The notes: generated by a model not told the origin, from the sequence alone. DNA of 64,000 nucleotides from Vibrio chagasii (GCA_041879415.1 CP090851.1:1984001-2048000); one strand, 5' to 3'; counted from the first letter of the stretch, positions 1 to 8,630 are shown. Numbers and translations: made by a program.

Positions 1-40
1 GTTTACGGCCTTTCCAAACCACATAATATTTCTTAGCCAA
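1..40 (-). CDS. Viroplasmin/RNase H family protein, N-terminal fragment
   Basis: Only the first 13 codons are inside the window; the gene runs off the left edge. A TTG start gives MAKKYYVVWKGRK, and an AAGGAG ribosome binding site lies five bases upstream. This opening matches the caulimovirus viroplasmin-like domain found at the N terminus of a bacterial RNase H1 subfamily, where it binds RNA:DNA hybrid. The call depends on a very short stretch, so the family is probable and the function (cleaving RNA in RNA:DNA hybrids) is inferred from the family. Confidence 0.6.
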   Translation of the reverse strand, partial: MAKKYYVVWKGRK

Positions 41-121
41 ATTAACTCCTTACCAAAAACTGACGACACAAACCGTGAATCAATACATTAGAAGTCACCG
101 AGCCACGGGTTGCAAGGTCAA

Positions 122-427
122 TCACTCAAAAACGGGTGTAAAGAAGCTGCGCTCATAACTCACAATACAGTCAACTTCATCCGCATATTCAAAGGCTCGA
201 ATACACTCTGGGTCTTTTAACGATAAGGTTCGATACTCTTCATAAGCCGCTAAACTATCGAAAGAAAACAATGCCATCGCAATATTGTTGGCACCTTCAG
301 ATGGTAAAAAATAACCATTGTGCTGACCGCCAAATTTAGCCACTAAAGGAATCCACATTTTTGCGTAGGTCTCAAACTCCTTAATCTTTTTAGGATCAAT
401 TACATATCGAACATAACAAGTAATCAT
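122..427 (-). CDS. NIPSNAP family protein
   Basis: A 101-residue single-domain protein of the ferredoxin-like alpha/beta-barrel type. It starts MITCYVRYVIDP and contains the typical 'KFGGQHNGYFLPSEG' segment and a late 'EYADEVDCIVSYERSFFTPV' segment, as in small bacterial NIPSNAP proteins. There is no signal peptide, so it is cytosolic. It is the last gene downstream of azlCD on the same strand, 46 bases after azlD, so cotranscription is possible. The biochemical role of bacterial NIPSNAP proteins is not established; related dimeric barrels are enzymes or heme-binding proteins. Family call is good, function unknown. Confidence 0.75.
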   Translation of the reverse strand: MITCYVRYVIDPKKIKEFETYAKMWIPLVAKFGGQHNGYFLPSEGANNIAMALFSFDSLAAYEEYRTLSLKDPECIRAFEYADEVDCIVSYERSFFTPVFE

Positions 428-473
428 ATATCGTCCTCAAATACCGAATAACACACCAAATTTAGATTAGCCA

Positions 474-803
474 TCAAGAGAATAAGAAATCAATCGCCAC
501 AAGATTGTAGAACAAAAACACCGCCATACTGACACCGATCGTTAGCAGCACATTGCCTGTTTTCCATATCAGCAAACCTGTCACAAGCGCCCCGATTAAA
601 TACGGGTTTTCAAAACTTGGCCAAAATGTTTGTTCTGGTGCAAACACAATCGGTCCCCAGATCGCAGTAAGTACCGCAGGGCTTGAATAGCGTAATAAAC
701 GTCGCGCGGTTTGGTTGAGTCGAAGCGGAATCGCTGGCTCAAGAAATAAGTATCGGCTAAAAAATACAATCGCTGTCATCAGTAATATCGTTAACCAGAT
801 CAT
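474..803 (-). CDS. azlD: AzlD family branched-chain amino acid transport subunit
   Basis: A 109-residue membrane protein with about four hydrophobic segments. It has the AzlD hallmark near residues 10-30, with 'RYLFLEPAIPLRLNQTARRLLRYSSPAVLTAIWGP' split across the first loop. AzlD is the small partner of AzlC in export of branched-chain amino acids or their analogues (azaleucine in Bacillus subtilis). It starts two bases after the azlC stop, so the two are translationally coupled in the usual azlC-azlD order. The transported substrate here cannot be told from sequence. Confidence 0.88.
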   Translation of the reverse strand: MIWLTILLMTAIVFFSRYLFLEPAIPLRLNQTARRLLRYSSPAVLTAIWGPIVFAPEQTFWPSFENPYLIGALVTGLLIWKTGNVLLTIGVSMAVFLFYNLVAIDFLFS

Positions 804-805
804 CT

Positions 806-1534
806 CTATTTCCCTTCCATGATTGGCTTTTTGCCGTTATTGCGCTCTTGAAATGACTCACTGAAAAAGCCCGCTAACATGCCAGCAATTGCTGCAATCA
901 TGAGCCCGCCTTCAACGTTATTCACCGACATAGCAACCGAAGTCACCAATGAAACCAACACGCACACCACAACAGGCAATGTTCTGATTAACGGGAATAC
1001 CAACGCAATGAAAGTCGCGGCGACCGCAAAGTCGAGGCCAATTTCATTAAGGGATGGAATTTGACTTCCAGCGACAATGCCAACGAAGCTTGCGATATTC
1101 CAAACCAGATAAAAACCGCCGCCAACACCCGCGGCATACCAACGATTAAACTCTTGCTGAGACTGACCACTACAAATCGCAAACAGTTCGTCCGTTAACC
1201 AAAAGCCAAGCAATAAGCGCCAACGAGTAGGAAGGTGACTGATTTTGTCGCGCATCGACACACTGTATAAAAAGTGTCTTGAGGTGATGAACAGTGTGGT
1301 CAGCAACATGGTGCCAAGGCCAATGCCCGCTTTGAACATGCCTGCCGCGACCAGTTGTGCGGAGCCAGCAAACAAAATCGCTGACATTGCTTGTGCTTGC
1401 AGTTGATTCAATCCAGCATCAATCGCGTATGAACCAGCTAAGATTCCCCACGGTATCACGGCGATACTCAGAGGCATGCCCGCTAAAACGCCCTTCCACA
1501 GCTGTGTTCGCCTATCCATCTTTTGATTATCCAT
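806..1534 (-). CDS. azlC: AzlC family branched-chain amino acid exporter, large subunit
   Basis: About 242 residues with several transmembrane segments and the AzlC signature around residues 20-60 (PLSIAVIPWGILAG, followed by AILFAGSAQLVAAGMFKAG). An in-frame GTG lies seven codons further upstream at 1555. The ATG at 1534 is preferred because a GAAGAGAG ribosome binding site lies about 11 bases before it and overlaps the region of the longer start. It pairs with AzlD immediately downstream. The AraC-type regulator upstream on the same strand probably controls the pair, as is common for this exporter family. Confidence 0.88.
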   Translation of the reverse strand: MDNQKMDRRTQLWKGVLAGMPLSIAVIPWGILAGSYAIDAGLNQLQAQAMSAILFAGSAQLVAAGMFKAGIGLGTMLLTTLFITSRHFLYSVSMRDKISHLPTRWRLLLGFWLTDELFAICSGQSQQEFNRWYAAGVGGGFYLVWNIASFVGIVAGSQIPSLNEIGLDFAVAATFIALVFPLIRTLPVVVCVLVSLVTSVAMSVNNVEGGLMIAAIAGMLAGFFSESFQERNNGKKPIMEGK

Positions 1535-1638
1535 ATTATTCTTTTCTCTCTTCACATTGGCTATTCAATGTAAAAACACCTGAGTGGATTCGATTGTACA
1601 AACTTGCTCGATTAAGCGACCGTACTTTTCGCCAACGC

Positions 1639-2472
1639 TCAAAGCATCTTAATGTATTGCCCCGGCGTGTAGCCATTGGCCTTTTTAAAGTGTCGGTGAA
1701 AATGGCTTTGGTCGTGAAAACCACACTCTTGGGCAGTATCTGAAATAGTATGCCCTTGCTTCATCAGCTTGCGAGAGAGTCTCAAACGAGACTGGATCTG
1801 ATAAGCATGGGGAGGAAGACCAAACTCTTTCTGAAATGAACGAACTAAATGAAAGGGACTCAAGGCCGCCAATTTAGATAACTCTTCCAAAGAGACATCA
1901 GCCTGCGGAAAGTCGTCTAAAAACTCTTTAACCAGAACAAGTTGGCGCTGGGTTTTACTATCCAACTGAGGCTTAAGACTCGACTTACCATGTCGGCTAA
2001 TCAACTTAACCAACATCCCATACATCAAGGTTTCACGGAGCAATCGATTATCCGATTCATCTATCGCGTTAAACACCAACCTCAGTTGATTGGCGAGTTC
2101 AGGGTCTTCAACGACTGCCCTAGGGAAATAGGGGGCGCCATAATTAGGAAGGTTTAGTTCTTGGGTAATTTTAGCTAGTTGCTCTGGGAGCGGGTACATA
2201 GCGCGATAAGCCCAACCGCCTTCCGTTGCCGAATGACCGCTATGTACCTCATCAGCATTGACCAGAATAATGGCGTCTTGGGGAGCAATGTGATGACCAC
2301 CCGTGCGATAGAAACGTTGAGCGCCCTGCTCTATAACCCCAAGCGTGTACCCCTCATGGCTATGACGTGAGAAGTTCTGCTTTTCGTATTCAGCATTAAG
2401 GATTTCAATGCCGCCGAGCTCCTCAGCGACTTTATATTCGGCCTTTTCTTTAGAACGTTTCTTGTTCTCCAT
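1639..2472 (-). CDS. AraC family transcriptional regulator
   Basis: About 277 residues. The N-terminal half is a cupin-like ligand-binding domain (AraC_binding; 'FSRHSHEGYTLGVIEQGAQRFYR'). The C-terminal 100 residues carry the two helix-turn-helix AraC DNA-binding domain, ending 'GFHDQSHFHRHFKKANGYTPGQYIKML'. The ATG at 2472 is chosen over an upstream in-frame TTG at 2484, which has no better ribosome binding site. It lies 84-105 bases upstream of azlC on the same strand. AraC proteins with this architecture often sit beside LysE- or AzlC-type exporters and sense an amino acid; that role here is inferred. Confidence 0.88.
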   Translation of the reverse strand: MENKKRSKEKAEYKVAEELGGIEILNAEYEKQNFSRHSHEGYTLGVIEQGAQRFYRTGGHHIAPQDAIILVNADEVHSGHSATEGGWAYRAMYPLPEQLAKITQELNLPNYGAPYFPRAVVEDPELANQLRLVFNAIDESDNRLLRETLMYGMLVKLISRHGKSSLKPQLDSKTQRQLVLVKEFLDDFPQADVSLEELSKLAALSPFHLVRSFQKEFGLPPHAYQIQSRLRLSRKLMKQGHTISDTAQECGFHDQSHFHRHFKKANGYTPGQYIKML

Positions 2473-2720
2473 AACAATTCCCAAGCCTGTTAATTATCGA
2501 ACGACTTATCAGTCTACTCTATAGGCTCTTTTAGCTTTTGTACAAAATTGCGCTTTTGGTCGGTAATAGTGCTTTTAGCTTTAGAATCAAAGCTCGGGAT
2601 AATGCTTTCTAATTGAGAGCGAGGTCGTGCTACGCTGGTACTTGGCGAAAAATTGACAAATGAATGGCTGAATCATGCCAATAATTCTCACCAACCTTAG
2701 GCTACCCTTCGAGAGATATA

Positions 2721-3056
2721 ATGAAAAAAACCGTAGCACTTCTGTTCTTCTTAAGCCTATCAGGCTGCACTCATAACCAGTCGAAAGCGTTAAGCATGAA
2801 CTCTTCGTCCGTAAATTCATACCCGCAGTCGATGTCGAACCTACAACTGTGCGACACTTTGTATTACGGAAGACCGAGTAATCAAACACTGGCCGCTATT
2901 GGCAGCGAATTCAACCGTAGAGGTCTGTCAAAGCGTTGGTGTGATACCGAAACCAATAAGCTTTATTTAACCAAGACAATTGATTGGGTTGCTGAGCAAG
3001 TTGAAGGCAAAGAAGAGTCTGAAGAAGCATCAGCAGTGGTGTTGCCTGCGAATTAA
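2721..3056 (+). CDS. Small predicted lipoprotein, unknown function
   Basis: 111 residues. The first 16 residues form a lipoprotein signal peptide with a lipobox LSGC (Cys16), followed by a Ser/Asn-rich linker. A compact domain then contains 'LCDTLYYGRPSNQTLAAIGSEFNRRGLS' and a conserved-looking second Cys in 'KRWCDTETNKLY'. This Asp/Tyr/Arg pattern resembles small Vibrio lipoproteins of unknown role. The start is supported by GAGAGA upstream. It is divergent from the AraC gene and is followed by the terminator at 3102-3132. The acidic tail (EGKEESEEASAVV) is likely disordered. No function can be assigned. Confidence 0.75.
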   Translation: MKKTVALLFFLSLSGCTHNQSKALSMNSSSVNSYPQSMSNLQLCDTLYYGRPSNQTLAAIGSEFNRRGLSKRWCDTETNKLYLTKTIDWVAEQVEGKEESEEASAVVLPAN

Positions 3057-3101
3057 GAAATTAAAGCATATTGAACAAGAAAATTGAAAAGCTTCAGATA
3101 G

Positions 3102-3132
3102 CAAAAAGCCGCTCGTTAAGAGCGGCTTTTTT
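3102..3132. terminator. Bidirectional intrinsic terminator
   Basis: Perfect hairpin AAAAAGCCGCTC-gtta-GAGCGGCTTTTTT with A-tract on one side and T-tract on the other. It can end the lipoprotein gene from the left and the SRP RNA from the right. Confidence 0.9.
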
Positions 3133-3135
3133 AAA

Positions 3136-3241
3136 GGGTGGGAACCCAGCCACATCCCGGCACACAAGTCACACGCTGCGGCTGCTTCCTTCCGGACCTG
3201 ACCGAGTTCACGAGCTATTGTTGCGGGAGGACCAGGCCCCC
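3136..3241 (-). ncRNA. ffs: 4.5S signal recognition particle RNA (bacterial small SRP RNA)
   Basis: Read on the minus strand, it begins GGGGGCCTGG and ends CTGGGTTCCCACCC, so the two ends pair. The centre carries the universally conserved SRP motif GGTCAGGTCCGGAAGGAAGC, including the GGAA tetraloop, followed by GCAGC and the GTGTGCCGGGAT arm known from Escherichia coli ffs. Length of about 106 nt is close to the 114 nt of E. coli. It binds Ffh to target nascent membrane proteins to FtsY/SecYEG. It ends at a strong terminator. Exact mature ends are estimated. Confidence 0.95.
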
Positions 3242-3283
3242 ATAGATTCGTTTTCTAAGAGGCTTGCCTCAAAGAGTGAGTGG

Positions 3284-3312
3284 ATTATTAAGCATCCCGG
3301 CAACCATTGCAA
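3284..3312 (-). promoter_or_regulatory. Candidate sigma-70 promoter for ffs
   Basis: On the minus strand, TTGCAA (3307-3312) and AATAAT (3284-3289) are separated by 17 bases, giving a start near 3277 and a short leader before the mature 4.5S RNA. Spacing is ideal; the boxes are only moderate matches. Confidence 0.45.
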
Positions 3313-3382
3313 GCTCTTCCCCTTTCTTTTTGAGCAATTGTGGTCTAAGTGCTTATCCTTTATTCAAACCACCAGTAAATTG

Positions 3383-3407
3383 CAGGTAAATTCACCATTT
3401 ACCTGCG
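3383..3407. terminator. Inverted repeat downstream of the unknown membrane protein gene
   Basis: Perfect 9-base arms GCAGGTAAA and TTTACCTGC with a 7-base loop, 42 bases past the stop of the minus-strand gene at 3449. The following tract on the minus strand is only weakly T-rich (AATTTACTGG), so it may be a terminator or an mRNA 3'-end stem. Confidence 0.45.
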
Positions 3408-3448
3408 ATTTGAAGTTCTCACATAACATCATCTAGATTGAATAGACA

Positions 3449-4192
3449 CTAGATATCGATGTCTTCGTTATCTTCAGTACGAATGATGTAGTCCGTCATC
3501 CATGCCGTTCCTAACAAACATAGCCAGACTACAAATACAGGGCTTGGTACTTCAATGCTCGGTGTAATCACCAGTGCTGCAAAGCCAGCAGTTGGTAGCG
3601 TCCAACACAGTAACTTATTCCAACGGAAGGTTTTCAACTTCGTCATCGCTTCCATTGACGCCATGATGCCCGTCACACACAAGGCCACAAGCGCTGCATA
3701 AGGTAAGTCGGCTATCCAAAGAGGCAAGATTAACCCTAATGACCACCAACTGTGTCGACTCGCAGGTTTAAGATGATTAGCAGCCCACCAAATAACCATG
3801 ATGGACAAGACTTGTAATAGAGTTACCCATGGTGTGCCATCAAGCTTGCCTGCTGATTGCGTGACCATAATCCCAACCTGCAAAGTAGTCACGATCAAAC
3901 CAGAAATAATCACTACCGACAAACTACTGCGTCTTGAGAAAACCACCATTAACAGTGGGAACAACACCCACGCGCTAACAGAGAGCGTGATTGGCTGTAG
4001 AGGAAGGGTTAAGCCATAAGTCGTCATGGCAGCAAGTAAAGCTAAACCTGCGATACCACCCTGCGGTAAGATCCATAACGCAGGAATCACCATCGCCAGT
4101 ACAGGGATATCTCCCTCACTTAAACTGATTGCTCTCGCACAAACAACGGCTAATAATGTTGTAATTAGAAATTGAAACGTTGAAAAGACCAT
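3449..4192 (-). CDS. Multi-pass membrane protein of unknown function
   Basis: 247 residues, almost entirely hydrophobic, with about eight predicted membrane segments and short polar loops. Loop segments include 'SRRSS' and 'KPASRHSWW'. It has an acidic C-terminal tail (RTEDNEDIDI) that should face the cytosol. A good AAGGAGAG ribosome binding site precedes the ATG. No catalytic or transport motif was recognised and I cannot place it in a named family. It is divergent from the alkyltransferase-like gene with 51 bases between starts, so the two share a control region, though their functions need not be linked. Confidence 0.75.
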   Translation of the reverse strand: MVFSTFQFLITTLLAVVCARAISLSEGDIPVLAMVIPALWILPQGGIAGLALLAAMTTYGLTLPLQPITLSVSAWVLFPLLMVVFSRRSSLSVVIISGLIVTTLQVGIMVTQSAGKLDGTPWVTLLQVLSIMVIWWAANHLKPASRHSWWSLGLILPLWIADLPYAALVALCVTGIMASMEAMTKLKTFRWNKLLCWTLPTAGFAALVITPSIEVPSPVFVVWLCLLGTAWMTDYIIRTEDNEDIDI

Positions 4193-4243
4193 AGCTCTCT
4201 CCTTCTACCGATCCGTGGTATTCATGAACTAGGAATATTTAGT

Positions 4244-4546
4244 ATGGACCAATTTTTAGCCCAAATCTTTGCTGTGATTCACCAAATTCCATATGGAAAA
4301 GTAACAACTTATGGAGACATAGCACGTTTCTCGGGTTTTCCGGGCTATGCACGCCATGTGGGAAAAGCATTGGGTAATTTACCTGAAGGTAGCAAACTTC
4401 CTTGGTATCGAGTGATCAACAGTAAAGGCGAGATTTCCTTGAAAGGCGACTCATTTGAACGCCAAAAGAAGCATTTGGTGGAAGAAGGGATTGAAGTGAG
4501 TGACGCAGGAAAAGTTAAACTCAGAATATACAAATGGCAGCCCTAG
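4244..4546 (+). CDS. Alkyltransferase-like protein (MGMT/Ada C-terminal fold, no catalytic Cys)
   Basis: 100 residues spanning the MGMT DNA-binding fold. The expected active-site motif PCHR of O6-methylguanine methyltransferases reads PWYR near residue 55 (KLPWYRVINSKG). A Trp therefore replaces the alkyl-accepting Cys, as in E. coli YbaZ/Atl and fission yeast Atl1. These proteins bind O6-alkylguanine without repairing it and flag the lesion for nucleotide excision repair. The helix-turn-helix 'GKVTTYGDIARFSGFPGYARHVGKAL' with its Arg finger is intact. It is convergent with ybaY. The family call is firm; the repair role is from characterised homologues. Confidence 0.9.
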   Translation: MDQFLAQIFAVIHQIPYGKVTTYGDIARFSGFPGYARHVGKALGNLPEGSKLPWYRVINSKGEISLKGDSFERQKKHLVEEGIEVSDAGKVKLRIYKWQP

Positions 4547-4621
4547 AGCTGCCATCGTTCGCCTATTCAACTGGCTAGATTAAGCCAATCAAGATGCCTT
4601 AACGCTGGCATCCATTTCTAA

Positions 4622-5062
4622 TTAGCGAACACCAACCAAGCGTAGGTCAGCGTGTTGTGTGTTTTCTACATCTGTAATCACAGACTTGATGGTATCTGTT
4701 GTGAAACGTAGTTTGCCGTCAACATAGATCGTTGCGCGCATGTTGTAACGGTGGTTAGGCTGAATCTTGTTGTCGTCGTAGCTTAGCTCGAACGCAAACG
4801 GTACTTGCTTACCATCGGTTGTGAACTCTTGAGTCGCGATAACCGTTGATGGAGCATCTGCTAGTGAAATATCTTCTAGCGTTACAGTAACCAGTGCATT
4901 CTCTGGTAATGCAATTCTTTCGCGGTAGCTAACTGTTCCTGAAATCACTTGAGTATTCTCTGCAACCACTTCCTGAGAAGCGTTCGTTTCTGATGTTGTT
5001 TGGCAACCGACTAACAGGCCAAACGATACTAAAGACGTTAGAAGAATTAGAGCCTTTTTCAT
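4622..5062 (-). CDS. ybaY: YbaY family lipoprotein
   Basis: About 146 residues beginning MKKALILL with a signal peptide and lipobox LLVGC (Cys20 from the chosen start). The ATG at 5062 is preferred over an in-frame TTG two codons earlier; GAGAG precedes it. The mature part matches the YbaY/META-associated beta domain: 'ISGTVSYRERIALPENALVTVTLEDISLAD' and 'NHRYNMRATIYVDGKLRFTTD'. E. coli YbaY is a glycoprotein/polysaccharide-linked lipoprotein near tesB, and here it is again divergent from tesB, which supports the orthology. Molecular function is unknown. Confidence 0.85.
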   Translation of the reverse strand: MKKALILLTSLVSFGLLVGCQTTSETNASQEVVAENTQVISGTVSYRERIALPENALVTVTLEDISLADAPSTVIATQEFTTDGKQVPFAFELSYDDNKIQPNHRYNMRATIYVDGKLRFTTDTIKSVITDVENTQHADLRLVGVR

Positions 5063-5230
5063 ATTCAATTTCTCTCAACATGTTTGCCGGACTCGGCAAA
5101 TCTACGGACTAATTATAAGAGAGCTTTCATATTCTGTCTTGAAACCCTATGATTTATTGACAGATATCTGACTAAGCTAAATGATTAACACCATAATCTG
5201 ACACTCATTTTACGAAGAGGAATGCTGGCG

Positions 5231-6091
5231 ATGAGTCAACCTTTAAAAGAATTACTAAGTTTACTTCAGCTAGAGAAGCTGGAAGAAGGTTTATTCCGTG
5301 GGCAAAGTGAAAACCTCGGTCTTCCACAGGTTTATGGCGGTCAGGTCCTAGGACAAGCACTTTCTGCTGCTCGTTATACCGTTGAAGACGACCGTAGTGT
5401 TCACTCGTTTCACAGTTATTTTCTATTCCCTGGCGACCCTGAAAAGCCGATTATTTACGATGTGGAAAATCTCAGAGATGGACGCAGCTTCAGTACCCGC
5501 CGTGTTAAAGCGATTCAAAATGGCCGCCCTATTTTCTACCTGACGGCTTCTTACCACGGTGACGCACCGGGCTTTGAACACCAAAATCCGATGCCTGATA
5601 TTCCAGGGCCGGAAAACTTTGCGTCTGAAACTGAGCTTGCTAGCCATATTGCGGAGTTCTTACCGGAGAAGTTGCGTAAAACTTTCTGTGGTGAAAAGCC
5701 CATTGAGATGCGCCCTGTAACGGTTGTTAACCCACTCAAACCTAAAAAGACGGAAGCGAAGCAGTACCTTTGGGTTAGAGCGAACGGCGCGATGCCAGAT
5801 AACCACTTGATTCACCAATACCTGCTTGCTTACGCTTCTGATTGGGGTTTCTTAGTTACTGCGCTTCACCCACATGAAGTCTCTCTAATGACGCCAAACT
5901 TTCAAGTGGCAACGATAGACCACTCAATCTGGTTCCACCGCCCATTCAAAATGGATGAATGGCTACTTTACGCGATTGAAAGCCCAACAGCGGCCAACAC
6001 TCGCGGCCTAGTGCGCGGTGAGATTTACAACCAGAAAGGTGATTTAGTCGCGACAGCCGTTCAAGAAGGTGTGATGCGCTTTACTAAGTAG
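5231..6091 (+). CDS. tesB: Acyl-CoA thioesterase II
   Basis: 286 residues from MSQPLKELL, close to E. coli TesB throughout, including '[27 protein letters not shown]' and '[14 protein letters not shown]'. It is a double hot-dog enzyme hydrolysing medium- and long-chain acyl-CoA esters in the cytosol. The C-terminal hot-dog contains '[13 protein letters not shown]' with the catalytic Asp, and '[33 protein letters not shown]' with the Thr and Gln of the triad. A start three codons upstream (5222) is in frame, but GAAGAGG at about 5213-5219 is correctly spaced only for the ATG at 5231. It is followed by a terminator hairpin. Confidence 0.95.
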   Translation: MSQPLKELLSLLQLEKLEEGLFRGQSENLGLPQVYGGQVLGQALSAARYTVEDDRSVHSFHSYFLFPGDPEKPIIYDVENLRDGRSFSTRRVKAIQNGRPIFYLTASYHGDAPGFEHQNPMPDIPGPENFASETELASHIAEFLPEKLRKTFCGEKPIEMRPVTVVNPLKPKKTEAKQYLWVRANGAMPDNHLIHQYLLAYASDWGFLVTALHPHEVSLMTPNFQVATIDHSIWFHRPFKMDEWLLYAIESPTAANTRGLVRGEIYNQKGDLVATAVQEGVMRFTK

Positions 6092-6138
6092 TGATCAAAT
6101 ACTTCTGAGCATCTGTAAGCAAACGCTTGAAACGAAAA

Positions 6139-6174
6139 GAGGCTAGGTATCACACCTAGCCTCTTCTCTTTTTA
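6139..6174 (+). terminator. tesB terminator
   Basis: GAGGCTAGGT-atca-CACCTAGCCTC followed by TTCTCTTTTT, downstream of tesB. Confidence 0.85.
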
Positions 6175-6203
6175 ATCACAATGGCAGTTCAACGAAACCG
6201 TAT

Positions 6204-6869
6204 TTAGTTACCCTGCTCAACCGGCTTAGACTCGCCTTGTACTCGCGTTTTGATACCATCACCCGCATCTCGTAACAAGTTAAATGGCGATAACACCACG
6301 CCTTTCACCGCGCCTTCTGCCGCGCCTTGAGCGAGCTCCTTACTCTTGTCAGCCAACAGGTTAGCTTGCACCAAAATCGCAGGGACTTCGGCTCTCAGCA
6401 TCTCAGACTCGGCAATCACCACAGGAATCGTTTGTTCTCGGTAGGACTTACTTTCAGCAAGCATAGGTGGCATAACATCAACACGGTAGCGCTTAAGTTC
6501 GGTCAGCGTTGGCGGAATCACATCCGTTCTCACCTGTCCGACTTCAACTCGAACATTTTTCACTTCGTCTAGGATAGCTGGAATTTTACTGTCGACCGAT
6601 GCGACCGTTTTGTTCACCTTCTCTACCGTCTTTCTTACATCTTCAACGGTACTCAACATCTGTGGTGCCAACTCGTCGACGTGCTCCGCCAGTATCAGAA
6701 ACTCTTCGACTTTTAGCTCTTTGGTGAGCACGGAAAGATCCTCAATAACCTGAGGATAGGTATCGACAATTTCACCGACTTTATTGGTGAATGAATAAAT
6801 GGTGTAGCCAAGGTAAAAAATGGCGATAGCTAACACGAGCTGAATAGCAGTAGAAACTTTTGCAAACAT
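6204..6869 (-). CDS. Membrane-anchored protein with coiled-coil and 15-residue repeats, unknown function
   Basis: 221 residues. One N-terminal transmembrane helix (about residues 8-27) is followed by a long helical, charged region. Residues 75-110 look coiled-coil. Residues 117-161 hold three clean 15-residue repeats (VIPPTLTELKRYRVD, VMPPMLAESKSYREQ, TIPVVIAESEMLRAE), with a degenerate copy on each side (from about 95 and to about 175). Each repeat starts with a hydrophobic-Pro pair. The C terminus is low-complexity (AQGAAEGAVKGVV). The gene is convergent with tesB and upstream of nothing obvious. No family was recognised; a periplasmic, oligomerising role is only inferred. Confidence 0.75.
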   Translation of the reverse strand: MFAKVSTAIQLVLAIAIFYLGYTIYSFTNKVGEIVDTYPQVIEDLSVLTKELKVEEFLILAEHVDELAPQMLSTVEDVRKTVEKVNKTVASVDSKIPAILDEVKNVRVEVGQVRTDVIPPTLTELKRYRVDVMPPMLAESKSYREQTIPVVIAESEMLRAEVPAILVQANLLADKSKELAQGAAEGAVKGVVLSPFNLLRDAGDGIKTRVQGESKPVEQGN

Positions 6870-6931
6870 GAATAATCCTTTTCTTCATCGCAGAGGCGAT
6901 ATCTAAACTCGAAACACAATCTTTAAAATGG

Positions 6932-7387
6932 TTATAGCGGTAGCGCGGTGGTGTACTTTAATGGCTCCATCGCAAACGTAGAAGTAACGTTTGATATACC
7001 ATCCACACTATTAACCAAGCGCTTATAGAACTCATCAAAGCACTTCATGTCTTTAACCTGCACCTTCATCATGTAATCGTACTCGCCCGCCATGCGGTAG
7101 AACTCCATCACTTCTGGGAATTCCGACACAGTATTCACAAAACGACCATACCACTCATGAGAATGATCGCTGGTTTTCACCAATACGAACGCGGTAAAAG
7201 AAAGATCTAACTTTTCAGGGTTCAGCAATGCCACTCTTTTTTCGATGATGCCATTCTCTTCCAAACGCTTTAAACGTTTCCAGCAAGGCGTTGTGGTGAG
7301 GTTGACTGCTTCAGAAATGTCGTTCAATGACAGGGTGCTGTCTTCTTGTAATAACGCTAATATTTTTTTATCTACGGCATCTATCAC
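6932..7387 (-). CDS. decR: DecR-type Lrp/AsnC family regulator
   Basis: 151 residues with the N-terminal winged helix-turn-helix (residues 4-60) and a C-terminal RAM ligand-binding domain. It is strikingly close to E. coli DecR (YbaO): '[19 protein letters not shown]', '[33 protein letters not shown]' and '[14 protein letters not shown]' have near-identical counterparts there. DecR senses cysteine and activates cysteine-detoxification genes. The divergent neighbour is a cysteine synthase-fold enzyme, fitting that role. The shared intergenic region of 147 bases should hold its site. The GTG start is read as GTGATAGATGCCG; no better start was seen. Confidence 0.88.
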   Translation of the reverse strand: MIDAVDKKILALLQEDSTLSLNDISEAVNLTTTPCWKRLKRLEENGIIEKRVALLNPEKLDLSFTAFVLVKTSDHSHEWYGRFVNTVSEFPEVMEFYRMAGEYDYMMKVQVKDMKCFDEFYKRLVNSVDGISNVTSTFAMEPLKYTTALPL

Positions 7388-7534
7388 ACTTTCACCAAAT
7401 CGCTTTTAAATAGAATAATTTTCTACATTTTAGTCAAAATAAAGCAAATATGGCAAAGTTTTTCTCTCCAGATCTAGCTAAATTAAAACCATACCAATTA
7501 CAAAAAATTCCTACACTCGATCAGGAGAACGATT

Positions 7535-8602
7535 ATGTGCACTGACCATCAATGGATTAACAACGCGATTCGTAAAATTGAAGCGGACTACCAACGCTCT
7601 GCGGATACGCACCTTATCAAACTAGACCTTCCAAGCATTGAAGGCATTGATATTTACCTTAAAGATGAAAGTACACACCCAACAGGCTCTTTGAAGCACC
7701 GTTTGGCGCGCTCTCTGTTCTTATACGCTATCTGTAACGGTTGGGTTGGCCCAGAAACTACGATCATTGAATCTTCATCTGGTAGTACGGCAGTGTCTGA
7801 AGCTTACTTCGCTCGCCTACTTGGCCTTCCATTTATCGCGGTAATGCCAAAGTGCACAGCGAAGAAAAAGATCGAGCAAATTGAATTTTACGGCGGCCAA
7901 GCACACCTAGTTGACCGCTCTGACCAAATTTACGATGAGTCTCGCCGTTTAGCAGCGGAACTTAATGGTCATTACATGGACCAATTTACTTACGCTGAGC
8001 GCGCAACCGACTGGCGTGGTAACAACAACATCGCAAACTCGATTTTCAATCAGATGCAGATGGAAGATCACCCGGTTCCAACTTGGGTTGTAATGAGCCC
8101 GGGTACTGGTGGTACTTCAGCAACGATCGGCCGTTTCATTCGTTACCAACAGCATGAGACTAAGCTTTGCGTTGTCGACCCTGAAAACTCAGTTTTCCAC
8201 GAGTATTACAAAACAGGCAATACAGAAGTAAAAGGCAGCACATTCAGCAAAATTGAAGGCATTGGTCGCCCTCGTGCAGAACCAAGCTTTATTCCAGGTG
8301 TGGTTGACGAAATGCGTAAGATCCCAGACGCGGCAAGTATTGCAACGACACATTGGTTATCTGACATTCTAGGCCGTAAGGTTGGCGCATCTACGGGTAC
8401 CAACATGTACGGTGTGCTTCAACTGGCAAGTGAAATGAAAGCGCGTGGAGAGAAAGGCTCTATCGTGACTCTGCTTTGTGATAGCGGCGAGCGTTACCTA
8501 GACACTTACTTCAATGACGAGTGGGTGAACAACAACATTGGCGACCTACAACCTTACGCAGCAAAATTAGAAGCTTTCTCTCAAACGGGTGAGCTAGCTT
8601 AA
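7535..8602 (+). CDS. PLP-dependent cysteine synthase family protein, probable L-cysteine desulfhydrase (Cds1-like)
   Basis: 355 residues of fold type II PLP enzyme. The PLP lysine is Lys54 in HPTGSLKHR, the substrate Ser/Thr loop is [13 protein letters not shown], and the phosphate-binding loop is [13 protein letters not shown] near residue 190. The C-terminal segment '[15 protein letters not shown]' carries the Ser that contacts PLP nitrogen. It differs from CysK/CysM (other Lys context and insertions) and resembles the Cds1 group described as cysteine desulfhydrases releasing H2S, pyruvate and ammonia. The divergent DecR-like gene supports cysteine breakdown over synthesis. AGGAG sits before ATGTGCACTG. 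Family sure, reaction inferred. Confidence 0.8.
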   Translation: MCTDHQWINNAIRKIEADYQRSADTHLIKLDLPSIEGIDIYLKDESTHPTGSLKHRLARSLFLYAICNGWVGPETTIIESSSGSTAVSEAYFARLLGLPFIAVMPKCTAKKKIEQIEFYGGQAHLVDRSDQIYDESRRLAAELNGHYMDQFTYAERATDWRGNNNIANSIFNQMQMEDHPVPTWVVMSPGTGGTSATIGRFIRYQQHETKLCVVDPENSVFHEYYKTGNTEVKGSTFSKIEGIGRPRAEPSFIPGVVDEMRKIPDAASIATTHWLSDILGRKVGASTGTNMYGVLQLASEMKARGEKGSIVTLLCDSGERYLDTYFNDEWVNNNIGDLQPYAAKLEAFSQTGELA

Positions 8603-8630
8603 GCGCCAAGAAAAGCACAAGCTTTCAAAT

